Assembly (NCBI GenBank): GCA_035540755.1
Contig: DATLGD010000165.1
Coordinates: 1 to 33,104, forward strand
Origin: DATLGD01 sp035540755
Lineage (GTDB): Bacteria; Actinomycetota; Actinomycetes; Mycobacteriales; SCTD01
DNA length: 33,104 nucleotides
Direction: 5' to 3'
Under the pieces are notes generated by a model, which saw only the letters and a list, made by a program, of their open reading frames with translations, was not told the DNA's origin and did no database searches. How positions within the stretch are numbered: position 1 is the stretch's first letter; each line of letters begins with the position of its first letter. Both the position numbers and the translations under genes were made by a program. Of this stretch, positions 15,043-21,803 are shown piece after piece.

Positions 15043-16347
15043 TCAGGGGCCGAGGACGCGGTCGAGGTAGGCGTTGGCGAACCGACGCTCCGGGTCGACC
15101 TCGTCGCGCAGCCCGACGAACGCGTCGAACCGCGGGTAGCGGGGCCGCAGGTCCTCGGCGGCCAGGTCGTGCTCCTTGCCCCAGTGCGGCCGGCCGCCGG
15201 CGGAGGCGGCGAGGTCGCCGACGGCGCGGAACCACGCCTCGTGCGGGGTGCCGACGTAGGCGTGCGCGGCGACGTAGGCGCTGTCCCGGCCGAAGGCGGT
15301 CGACAGCGGCACGTCGTCGGCGGGGCAGACCCGGACCTCGACCGGGAAGGAGATGCGCAGCCCGAGGCGCTCCGGCAGGGTGCGCAGCTCGCCGAACAGG
15401 TCGGGCAGCAGGTGCCGCGGCACGGCCCACTCGGTCTCGCGGAAGCGCACCCGGCGCGGGCTGGTGAACACGTTCGGGGCGACGTCGCTGTAGGTGCGTT
15501 CGGACAGCGCCCGGCTGGCCAGCCGGTTCACGGCCGGGACGACGCGCGGAGCCGCCCGGCCGAGCCGGCAGGTGGCGGTGAAGACGCCGTTGGTCAGGAC
15601 CTCGTCCTCGAGCACCGAGCGCAGACGCGACAGCGGCTGCGGCGGCCCCTCGACGCGGTCGTTGCGCTTCACCAGGGCCGTCCGGGTGTGCGGGAACCAG
15701 TAGAACTCGGCGTGGTCGTGCGCGGCGACGAGGTGCTCGAAGCCGCCGAGCACGGCGTCGAGCGGCTCGGGGCGCTCGACGGCGCGCAGCAGGAACGCCG
15801 GCTCCGCCTGCAGCGTGACGGCGGTCAGCAGCCCCAGCGCGCCGAGGCCGAGCCGGGCGCCGGCGAACAGCTCGGGTCGCTCGTCCGGGGAGCACCTCGT
15901 CACGCTGCCGTCGGCGAGCACCAGCTCGAGCCCCGCGACCTGCGCCGCCAGGCCGCCGCTGCGCCGGCCGGTGCCGTGCGTGCCGGTGCTCAGCGCGCCG
16001 GCCACGGTCTGCCGGTCGATGTCGCCCATGTTGGTCAGGCCGAGGCCGTGCGCCGCGAGCGTCGCGTTGAGCCGGTGCAGCGGCATGCCTGCCTGCACGG
16101 TGACGCGGCACGTCTCGCGCTCGACGCGCAGGAGCCGGTCCAGGCGCGAGAGGTCCAGCAGCAGCCCGTCGGTGAGGGCGATGCCGGTGAAGGAGTGGCC
16201 GCTGCCGACGGCCTTGACCCGCAGCCCCTCCGCGGCTGCTCGCCGCACCGCGTCGCTCACCTCGTCCGTCGACGCCGGGCGCTCGACCCGCGCAGGAGCC
16301 ATGGCCTGGTTGCCGGCCCAGTTGCGCCACGCCCGGTCAGAGCCCAT
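15043..16347 (-). CDS. FAD-linked sugar-1,4-lactone oxidase (D-arabinono/L-gulono-lactone type)
   Basis: A VAO-family flavoprotein of 434 residues. The N-terminal FAD domain has GSGHSF (48-53); His51 is the expected site of covalent FAD attachment. TNMGDIDRQTVAGALSTGTHGTG is typical of the family (cited as ~114-136), and the C-terminal ALO domain has HWGK (388-391) with a final VDPERRFANAYL segment. Relatives oxidise aldono-1,4-lactones, and mycobacterial ones use cytochrome c rather than oxygen; the substrate here is inferred. The ATG at 16347 starts the conserved 'RAWRNWAGNQ' region. Only 17 bp separate it from the divergent flavoprotein gene at 16365. Its 3' end meets the gene ending at 15041 head-on. 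Confidence 0.88.
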   Translation of the reverse strand: MGSDRAWRNWAGNQAMAPARVERPASTDEVSDAVRRAAAEGLRVKAVGSGHSFTGIALTDGLLLDLSRLDRLLRVERETCRVTVQAGMPLHRLNATLAAHGLGLTNMGDIDRQTVAGALSTGTHGTGRRSGGLAAQVAGLELVLADGSVTRCSPDERPELFAGARLGLGALGLLTAVTLQAEPAFLLRAVERPEPLDAVLGGFEHLVAAHDHAEFYWFPHTRTALVKRNDRVEGPPQPLSRLRSVLEDEVLTNGVFTATCRLGRAAPRVVPAVNRLASRALSERTYSDVAPNVFTSPRRVRFRETEWAVPRHLLPDLFGELRTLPERLGLRISFPVEVRVCPADDVPLSTAFGRDSAYVAAHAYVGTPHEAWFRAVGDLAASAGGRPHWGKEHDLAAEDLRPRYPRFDAFVGLRDEVDPERRFANAYLDRVLGP

Positions 16348-16364
16348 GTCGCTAGCCTGCCGCA
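16348..16364. promoter_or_regulatory. 17-bp divergent leaderless promoter
   Basis: TAGCCT (16353-16358) lies 6 bases before the GTG at 16365 on the plus strand. The same bases read on the minus strand give CAGGCT (16359-16354), 6 bases before the ATG at 16347. One box may therefore act as -10 for both genes. The plus assignment is good; the minus one is weaker because the first T is C. Confidence 0.5.
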
Positions 16365-17567
16365 GTGCCCGAGCCTGCGCCGCCGTCGGTCCTCGACCGC
16401 GTGGTGGTGGTGGGCGGCGGTCTCGCGGGAACACGTGCCGTGCAGGAGCTCCGTGCGCAGGGACACCGCGGCCGTGTCGTCCTGGTCGGCGCCGAGCGGC
16501 ACCGGCCCTACGACCGGCCGCCGCTGTCGAAGGACCTGCTCGCCGGCCGCACCGACGACACCACCCTGGACGTCGACTGGGACGCCCTCGACGTCGACCT
16601 GCGGCTCGGCGTCCGGGCGACCGGCCTGCGTCCGGGCATGCTGGAGACCGACGCGGGCGACCTCGAGCACGACGGCCTGGTGCTCGCCGTCGGAGCGGAG
16701 CCGCGACGGCTCCCGGGCGTGGACGACGCGCACGTGCACCTGCTGCGCACCGTCGACGACGCCCGCCGGCTGCGGGCCGAGCTGCGGCCGGGAGCCCGCG
16801 TCGTCGTGGTGGGGGCGGGGTGGGTCGGCGCGGAGGTCGCGACGGCGGCCGCAGCAGCCGGGTGCCGGACCACCGTCGTCGAGGCGGCGACCGCACCCCT
16901 GGAAGGAGCCCTCGGCGCGGAGGCCGGCGGGCACACCGTGTCCTGGTACGCCGCGGCCGGCGTCGACCTGCGCCTGTCCTCGGCGGTGGCGGCGCTCGGC
17001 GCGGACGGGGTGACCCTCGCCGACGGCACGATCCTGCCGGCCGACGTCGTGGTGGTCGGCATCGGAGCACGGCCGTCGACGGACTGGCTCGCGGGCACGG
17101 GGCTCCTCCGCACCGACGGTGGCAGCGTCGCGGTGGACGAGCACCTGGCCGCGAGCCCGGGGGTCGTGGCCGTCGGCGACTGCAGTGCCTGGCGGTCGCG
17201 CCGGTTCGGCACCCGGCTGCACGTCGAGCACTGGGACGACGCACTCCAGGCGCCAGCTGTGGCCGCAGCGACGCTGCTCGGCCGCGACGCGGTGCACGAC
17301 CCGGTGCCCTACTTCTGGTCCGACCAGCTGGGCCACGTCGTGCAGTTCACCGGCTACCACCGCGGTGCCGACCTAGTCGTCGAGCGCGGCGACCCGACGG
17401 GGGCCGAGGGCTGGTCGCTCTGCTGGTTGCGCGAGGGCCGTCTGGTGGCGGTGCTCGCTGTCGACCGCCCGCGCGACCTGCTGCAGGGCCGCCGGGCCGT
17501 CGCGGCGGGTGCGTCGCCCGACCTCGACCGGCTGGCCGACCCGGCGGTGCCGCTCAAGTCGGCCTAG
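16365..17567 (+). CDS. Ferredoxin reductase-like FAD/NAD(P) oxidoreductase
   Basis: 400 residues with the fold of putidaredoxin/rhodocoxin reductases, which pass electrons from NAD(P)H to a small iron-sulfur protein. The FAD motif VVVGGGLAG is at 14-22, then PYDRPPLSK (48-56). The NAD(P) motif VVVVGAGWVGAE is at ~147-158, and the second FAD motif VVAVGDC near ~266. The C-terminal reductase domain has VPYFWSDQLGHVVQF, typical of this class. No ferredoxin or P450 gene is adjacent, so the partner is unknown. The GTG start is supported by the TAGCCT box 6 bases upstream. Confidence 0.88.
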   Translation: MPEPAPPSVLDRVVVVGGGLAGTRAVQELRAQGHRGRVVLVGAERHRPYDRPPLSKDLLAGRTDDTTLDVDWDALDVDLRLGVRATGLRPGMLETDAGDLEHDGLVLAVGAEPRRLPGVDDAHVHLLRTVDDARRLRAELRPGARVVVVGAGWVGAEVATAAAAAGCRTTVVEAATAPLEGALGAEAGGHTVSWYAAAGVDLRLSSAVAALGADGVTLADGTILPADVVVVGIGARPSTDWLAGTGLLRTDGGSVAVDEHLAASPGVVAVGDCSAWRSRRFGTRLHVEHWDDALQAPAVAAATLLGRDAVHDPVPYFWSDQLGHVVQFTGYHRGADLVVERGDPTGAEGWSLCWLREGRLVAVLAVDRPRDLLQGRRAVAAGASPDLDRLADPAVPLKSA

Positions 17568-17632
17568 TCGGCGCGGTTGCACCCGGCGCCGCGCTGCGAC
17601 GGCTCAGCTCCACCGCCCGCTCCACGGCTTCC

Positions 17633-17645
17633 TAGACTCCCTGTC
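17633..17645 (+). promoter_or_regulatory. -10 box for the Rv2175c-like gene (leaderless)
   Basis: TAGACT (17633-17638) is followed by 7 bases and the ATG at 17646. This argues against longer starts from upstream alternative codons. Confidence 0.6.
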
Positions 17646-17993
17646 ATGGACGCCCCTGAGCCCGAGATGGAGATGCTCAGCCTCACCGAGGTGGCCGAGC
17701 GCATGGGCATCGGCCCGACGGGCGTGCGCACCCTGGTCAAGGACGGCGGGCTGCTCGCCGTGCGACGCGAGGGTCTGGGCCTCGTCGTGCCTGCCGAGCA
17801 GCTCGACGGCACGGTGCCGGTCAAGCACCTGCGCCCGGTGCTCACGCTGCTCAGTGACGCCGGCTACAGCCCCGACGAGGCCCTGCGCTGGCTCACGACT
17901 CCCGACGACTCGCTGCCCGGCACGCCGCTGCAGGCGCTGCACGAGAACCGGGCCACCGAGGTCAAGCGGCGCGCGCAGGCGCTGGGCTTCTGA
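17646..17993 (+). CDS. Rv2175c-like winged-helix DNA-binding protein
   Basis: A 115-residue protein matching M. tuberculosis Rv2175c, a DNA-binding protein reported to be phosphorylated by PknL. An N-terminal helix-turn-helix (~11-32, SLTEVAERMGIGPTGVRTLV) precedes a small wing (LLAVRREGLGLVVP) and a helical C-terminal part ending with EVKRRAQALGF. The M. tuberculosis protein is phosphorylated on an N-terminal Thr; here the tail before the HTH (MDAPEPEMEM) has no Ser or Thr, although acidic residues are frequent. Its stop TGA overlaps the thiS ATG (17993), so the regulator, thiS and thiE are probably one operon. The DNA target is unknown. Confidence 0.85.
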   Translation: MDAPEPEMEMLSLTEVAERMGIGPTGVRTLVKDGGLLAVRREGLGLVVPAEQLDGTVPVKHLRPVLTLLSDAGYSPDEALRWLTTPDDSLPGTPLQALHENRATEVKRRAQALGF

Positions 17994-18193
17994 TGCAGCT
18001 GGTGGTCAACGGCCGGCCGACCGATGTCGAGCCCGGCACCACGCTGCCGCAGCTGCTCGAGTCGCTCGGCCTGCGGGTCGGGTCGGTGGTCGTCGAGCAC
18101 AACGGCACGGCGCTGCTGCGCTCGGAGCTCGCCGGCGTGCAGCTGGCCGACGGCGACCGGCTCGAGCTCGTCCGCGCGGTGGCCGGTGGCTGA
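17993..18193 (+). CDS. thiS: Sulfur carrier protein ThiS
   Basis: A 66-residue ubiquitin-like carrier. It starts MQLVVNGRP, has the LPQLLESLGL helix and VVVEHNGTAL strand, and ends in the essential Gly-Gly (VAGG), which is adenylated by a ThiF/MoeB-type enzyme and turned into a thiocarboxylate that gives sulfur to ThiG. The start overlaps the stop of the Rv2175c-like gene by one base, and its stop overlaps the thiE frame. No thiF is in the window. Confidence 0.93.
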   Translation: MQLVVNGRPTDVEPGTTLPQLLESLGLRVGSVVVEHNGTALLRSELAGVQLADGDRLELVRAVAGG

Positions 18194-18857
18194 GCCGGGC
18201 GCAGTCCCGGGGGGCGGCGGCGTGCAGCGGCGCGCCCGCCTGCAGGACGCCCGGCTGTACCTGTGCACGCCCGACCGGCCTGACCTGGCGGCCTTCCTCG
18301 ACGCGGTGCTCACCGGCGGCGTCGACGTCGTGCAGCTGCGCGAGAAGGGCGTCGAGGCCAGGCGCGAGCTGGCCCTGTGCGAGGTGGTCGCGGCTGCCGC
18401 GGCCCGGCACGGCGCGCTGTGGTCGGTGAACGACCGCGCCGACGTCGCCTTCGCCGCACGGTCGGACGTGCTGCACCTCGGCCAGGACGACCTGCCGGTG
18501 CCGGTCGCGCGGGAGCTGCTCGGAGACGACGTCGTCGTCGGGCGCAGCTGTCACGACGAGCAGCAGGTGGCGGCGGCGGCCGTCGAGCCCGGGGTGGACT
18601 ACTTCTGCGTCGGCCCGACCTGGCCGACGCCGACCAAGCCGGGACGTCCCGCGCCCGGTCTGCCGCTGCTGCGGCAGGCGGCCGGCCTGGGCACGGCGCG
18701 CCCGTGGTTCGCGATCGGCGGCATCGACGAGGGCAACCTGGACGAGGTGCTCGACGCCGGCGCGCGGCGCGTGGTCGTCGTCCGCGCTCTCACGCAGGCC
18801 GACGACCCGCAGGCGGCCGCCCGACGGCTGAAGGAGCGCCTGCTCGCCGCCGGGTGA
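18186..18857 (+). CDS. thiE: Thiamine-phosphate synthase ThiE
   Basis: Joins hydroxymethylpyrimidine diphosphate and thiazole phosphate into thiamine phosphate. A TIM-barrel of 223 residues from the GTG at 18186, which overlaps the end of thiS; a GTG at 18222 is an alternative that would drop a Gly-rich head. Motifs: VDVVQLREKG (pyrophosphate-binding region), WSVNDRADVA, VLHLGQDDLP, VGRSCHD, YFCVGPTWPTPTKPGR and the AIGGIDEGN phosphate-binding loop. It forms the tail of the Rv2175c-like/thiS/thiE operon and converges on the DUF6480 gene with only 8 bases between stops. Confidence 0.94.
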   Translation: MAEPGAVPGGGGVQRRARLQDARLYLCTPDRPDLAAFLDAVLTGGVDVVQLREKGVEARRELALCEVVAAAAARHGALWSVNDRADVAFAARSDVLHLGQDDLPVPVARELLGDDVVVGRSCHDEQQVAAAAVEPGVDYFCVGPTWPTPTKPGRPAPGLPLLRQAAGLGTARPWFAIGGIDEGNLDEVLDAGARRVVVVRALTQADDPQAAARRLKERLLAAG

Positions 18858-18865
18858 GGGCAGTG

Positions 18866-19135
18866 CTACTGGGCGACGAAGCTGGCCACGATGTAGCCGG
18901 CGAACATCAGCACGATGATGCCGAGGACCGCCAGCGTGATGATCATCGGCGTTCGGTTGCCGGAGACCGGGCCCTGGTTCGGGACCTTGTGCGCGTCGGG
19001 CGAGGTGCCGCTCATCTGCCCGGCGTCCGGCGGCGTCTCGCCCGGCGGGACGCCGCCCCCGGGCTCGAGACCCGTCGTCGCGGCCGGCTCCGGCCCGTTC
19101 GGCTGCTCGGGGTTGTGCTGCGGAGGCTGTGTCAC
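18866..19135 (-). CDS. DUF6480 small membrane protein
   Basis: 89 residues from a GTG at 19135. The N-terminal half is Pro/Gly-rich and soluble and contains the family hallmark GLEPGGGVPPGETPPDAG and a following MSGTSPD; the C-terminal half is a single membrane helix (~65-86). Function is unknown. It lies 89 bases downstream of crtB on the same strand, so it may be co-transcribed; that gap (19136-19224) has no clear promoter or coding frame. The start is chosen because DUF6480 proteins begin shortly before the Pro-rich region. Confidence 0.82.
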   Translation of the reverse strand: MTQPPQHNPEQPNGPEPAATTGLEPGGGVPPGETPPDAGQMSGTSPDAHKVPNQGPVSGNRTPMIITLAVLGIIVLMFAGYIVASFVAQ

Positions 19136-19224
19136 GTCCGCTGGTCTCACCGGTGGAGCCGCGCCGAAACGCCCTGCGTCCTCCCTTCGACGCCTGCCGA
19201 TGCTCCGGCGGCTGGCGCGAGCAC

Positions 19225-20145
19225 TCAGGCGGCCCGCCGGGCGGCGCGGGCGCGCAGCAGGCCCGGGACGGCGACGGCGGCGCGGCGGGCCGGCGACACC
19301 GACACGCGCCGGCCGAGCACCTGGTAGTCCGCCTTCTCCACCTCGGCGAGGATGCCCCCGTAGAGCGCCAGCGCCGTCTCGATGCAGGGACGGCTGGTCG
19401 GGTGCAGCAGCCGCACGCCCTGTGCCGCGGAGCGGTAGAGCTCGCGGGTGCGGGCGACCTCGAACGCGAGCAGCCGTCGCACCCGGCCGTCGACGACGCC
19501 GTGCTCGAGGTGCTCGCGGGTGACGCCGAAGGCGGTGAGGTCCTCGAGCGGCAGGTACACCCGGCCGCGGCGCAGGTCCTCGCCGACGTCGCGGACGAAG
19601 TTCGTCAGCTGGAAGGCGATCCCGAGGTCGCGGGCGTACGGCTCGGCGAGCTCGTGCGGCACGACCGGCTCCATGACGGGCACCATCTGCAGCCCGATGA
19701 CGGCCGCCGACCCGTGCACGTACACGAGGAGGTCGTCGTAGGTGGCGTACTCGGTGACGGTGAGATCCATCCGCATCGAGGCGAGGAAGTCCTCGACGTG
19801 CGACAGCGGGATGTCCCACCTGCGCACCGTGTCGACCACGGCCCGGCTGATCGGGTGCTCGCTGCCGCCTGCGTCGACGTCGCGCAGGAACTGCTCGCCC
19901 CAGCCGACGAGCCAGTGGGCCTTCTGGGCGTCGGTCAGGGTCGAGCCGAGGTCGTCGACGATCTCGTCGGCGTAGCGGGCGAAGCCGTAGAGGGCGTGCA
20001 CGTAGGGGCGCTTGTGCGCCGGGAGCAGCAGGGTCGACAGGTAGTACGTGCGGCCGTGGGCGGCGTTGAGCCGGCGGCACGCCTCGTAGCTGTCGCGCAG
20101 CGCCGGGTCGGTGATGCCGGCCGCGTTCAGCTCCCGAGTGCTCAC
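19225..20145 (-). CDS. crtB: Phytoene synthase (squalene/phytoene synthase family)
   Basis: Condenses two GGPP molecules to phytoene, the first committed carotenoid step. 306 residues. The two Asp-rich Mg-binding motifs are clear: D60-x3-D64 in FARYADEIVDD and D186-x3-D190 in NFVRDVGEDLRRGRVYLP. YYLSTLLLP near residue 35 and the QMVPVMEP region also fit. The GTG at 20145 is the only sensible start (VSTRELNAAGI). It is separated from crtI by the LVIVD and mannosyltransferase genes and by a strong hairpin, so it probably has its own promoter, although no clear -10 box is visible. Squalene synthase is the alternative, less likely with crtI nearby. Confidence 0.9.
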   Translation of the reverse strand: MSTRELNAAGITDPALRDSYEACRRLNAAHGRTYYLSTLLLPAHKRPYVHALYGFARYADEIVDDLGSTLTDAQKAHWLVGWGEQFLRDVDAGGSEHPISRAVVDTVRRWDIPLSHVEDFLASMRMDLTVTEYATYDDLLVYVHGSAAVIGLQMVPVMEPVVPHELAEPYARDLGIAFQLTNFVRDVGEDLRRGRVYLPLEDLTAFGVTREHLEHGVVDGRVRRLLAFEVARTRELYRSAAQGVRLLHPTSRPCIETALALYGGILAEVEKADYQVLGRRVSVSPARRAAVAVPGLLRARAARRAA

Positions 20146-20164
20146 GGGGGGCACTCTGGCAGAA

Positions 20165-20200
20165 CGACGGGCGCCCCGCCTGCCGGCCGGGCGCCCGTCG
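20165..20200 (-). terminator. Hairpin terminator after the second LVIVD gene
   Basis: Perfect 12-bp arms CGACGGGCGCCC (20165-20176) and GGGCGCCCGTCG (20189-20200) with a 12-base loop, starting 13 bases past the minus-strand stop. In that direction the stem is followed by a short T-rich TTCT. It should separate the crtI-mannosyltransferase-LVIVD transcript from crtB. Confidence 0.75.
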
Positions 20201-20213
20201 TGGCGTGCGTGCG

Positions 20214-21770
20214 TCAGCCGCGCGGCTTGCCCTTGCCCTTGCCGACGCCGGGCGCCTGGCCGCTCTTGCCCGGGGCGGCGGTGCCGCTGTCGGTGCCGCC
20301 GTCGGTGCCGCCGGCCCGGCGCTGCTCCATGGCCGCCTTCTCCGCCGCCTGCGCCTCGGTGAGCGCCGGCAGGTCGACCTCGTAGACGTCGACGCCGCGG
20401 GTGAGGTCGGCGGTGTACACGATGTTGCTCTTCTCGCCGGTGACGACACCGTTCTCGTCGCGCAGCGGCACCCAGTAGGCGTCCCACGTCTCGGTGACGC
20501 CGGTGGTCGAGTACCCGACCTGGGTGATGTCGCGCGGGTTCTTCACGTCGAGGATCCGCAGGCCGGCACCGTAGAACCCGTGCGCGACGAAGCCGTCCTG
20601 GTGGTAGTCGAACCAGTGCGCCGAGCAGAACGCCGCGGCCGGCGTGGTGAGCCCGCCGCCGAACTGGTCGGCGGTCTTGCGGTCGAGCGGCGCGATGGTG
20701 CCGGCGTTGACGTTGCCGCCGCGCTCGTCGTAGCCGTCGGCGTCGAGGTCCGGCACGTGCCACGTCTGGAAGGAACCGGACTCCGAGCAGATCAGCTCGT
20801 CACCCTCGTTGGCGTAGTCCTCCTCGCCGACCAGCAGCACGTTGCCGTTGAACACCGACGGCGTGGCGCCCTCGAGGAACACGTCGCCGTTGGGCCGCAT
20901 GGAGTTGTGCAGGATGAAGTCGTTCCAGCCCTCGGCGCGGCCGTTCCCGTCCGTGCCCTGCACGGCGACCGGGGTGAGCGGGTCGCTCACGTCGAAGGCG
21001 GTGACGCCGCCTGAGCCGCTGTGCCAGCCGAGGCCGTTCTCGAAGTCCCAGTAGTGGCCGGCGCCGAACGAGGCGAAGGCGCTGTGCGGTCCGCCGTTGC
21101 CGGAGGCGGGTGAGGCGACGCGGTCGACCTGCAGGGGCTTGTCGAGGTTGGTGAGGTCGAGGATGGAGAACCGGCCGGAGTCGCCGGCGGTGTAGGCGTA
21201 GTCGCACTGCTGCTGGCTGACGCACTGCACGGTGTGGGTGCTGCTCGTGGTCTTGGCCCGGGACCGGATGAAGGGCTTCGCCGGGTCGGTGACGTCGACG
21301 ACGAGGACCTCGTTGCCGAGCACGTTGCGGCGCTCGACGACGTCGGTGGAGGCCTGGTAGAGGTCGATGCCGGCCAGGACGAACTTGGTGAGGTTCCCGT
21401 CCTCGTCGACCCGCTCGCCGTAGGTCATGGCCTCGTTCTGGAACATCGCGTTGACCACGGTGCCGGTGATCTTCGGCGCCTTGGGGTTGCTGATGTCCAT
21501 GACGCTGATCGTGTCCAGCGTCGAGACGTAGGCGAAGTGGCCGGTGCGCGCGAACTCGATCGAGATCGCCTGCGACTCCGGGACGGTCGTGAGATACGAC
21601 ACGTTGGCGCTGGTCACGAGCGGGATCGGCGCGGCGAGGGCGCTCGCCCCCGCCGGCAGGGCGGTCCCACCGGGAAGGGCGGCGGCACCCACGGCGGCGG
21701 CGACGCCGACCGCGGTGAGCGCGGCGGTGGTGACGAGCAGTGCGGGACGGCGCGCGGGGGCGTGCGGCAC
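20214..21770 (-). CDS. Secreted LVIVD-repeat protein (paralogue of 3992-5566)
   Basis: 518 residues with an N-terminal signal sequence (hydrophobic ~10-33) and at least five LVIVD-type blades: ~79-104 (ISVMDISNPKAPKITG), VLVVDVTDPAKP, FSILDLTNLDKP, VTAFDVSDPLTP and LRILDVKNPRDITQVG. Two Cys (VQCVSQQQC) may form a disulfide. The C-terminal ~40 residues are Gly/Lys/Pro-rich with no membrane helix, unlike the paralogue, so this copy is probably released or wall-associated. GGAG lies a few bases before the GTG at 21770. It follows the mannosyltransferase gene by 33 bases and is likely in its operon. Function unknown. Confidence 0.85.
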   Translation of the reverse strand: MPHAPARRPALLVTTAALTAVGVAAAVGAAALPGGTALPAGASALAAPIPLVTSANVSYLTTVPESQAISIEFARTGHFAYVSTLDTISVMDISNPKAPKITGTVVNAMFQNEAMTYGERVDEDGNLTKFVLAGIDLYQASTDVVERRNVLGNEVLVVDVTDPAKPFIRSRAKTTSSTHTVQCVSQQQCDYAYTAGDSGRFSILDLTNLDKPLQVDRVASPASGNGGPHSAFASFGAGHYWDFENGLGWHSGSGGVTAFDVSDPLTPVAVQGTDGNGRAEGWNDFILHNSMRPNGDVFLEGATPSVFNGNVLLVGEEDYANEGDELICSESGSFQTWHVPDLDADGYDERGGNVNAGTIAPLDRKTADQFGGGLTTPAAAFCSAHWFDYHQDGFVAHGFYGAGLRILDVKNPRDITQVGYSTTGVTETWDAYWVPLRDENGVVTGEKSNIVYTADLTRGVDVYEVDLPALTEAQAAEKAAMEQRRAGGTDGGTDSGTAAPGKSGQAPGVGKGKGKPRG

Positions 21771-21803
21771 GAGGACTCCGGGAGTTCGGGGGCGGGGGCT
21801 CCC

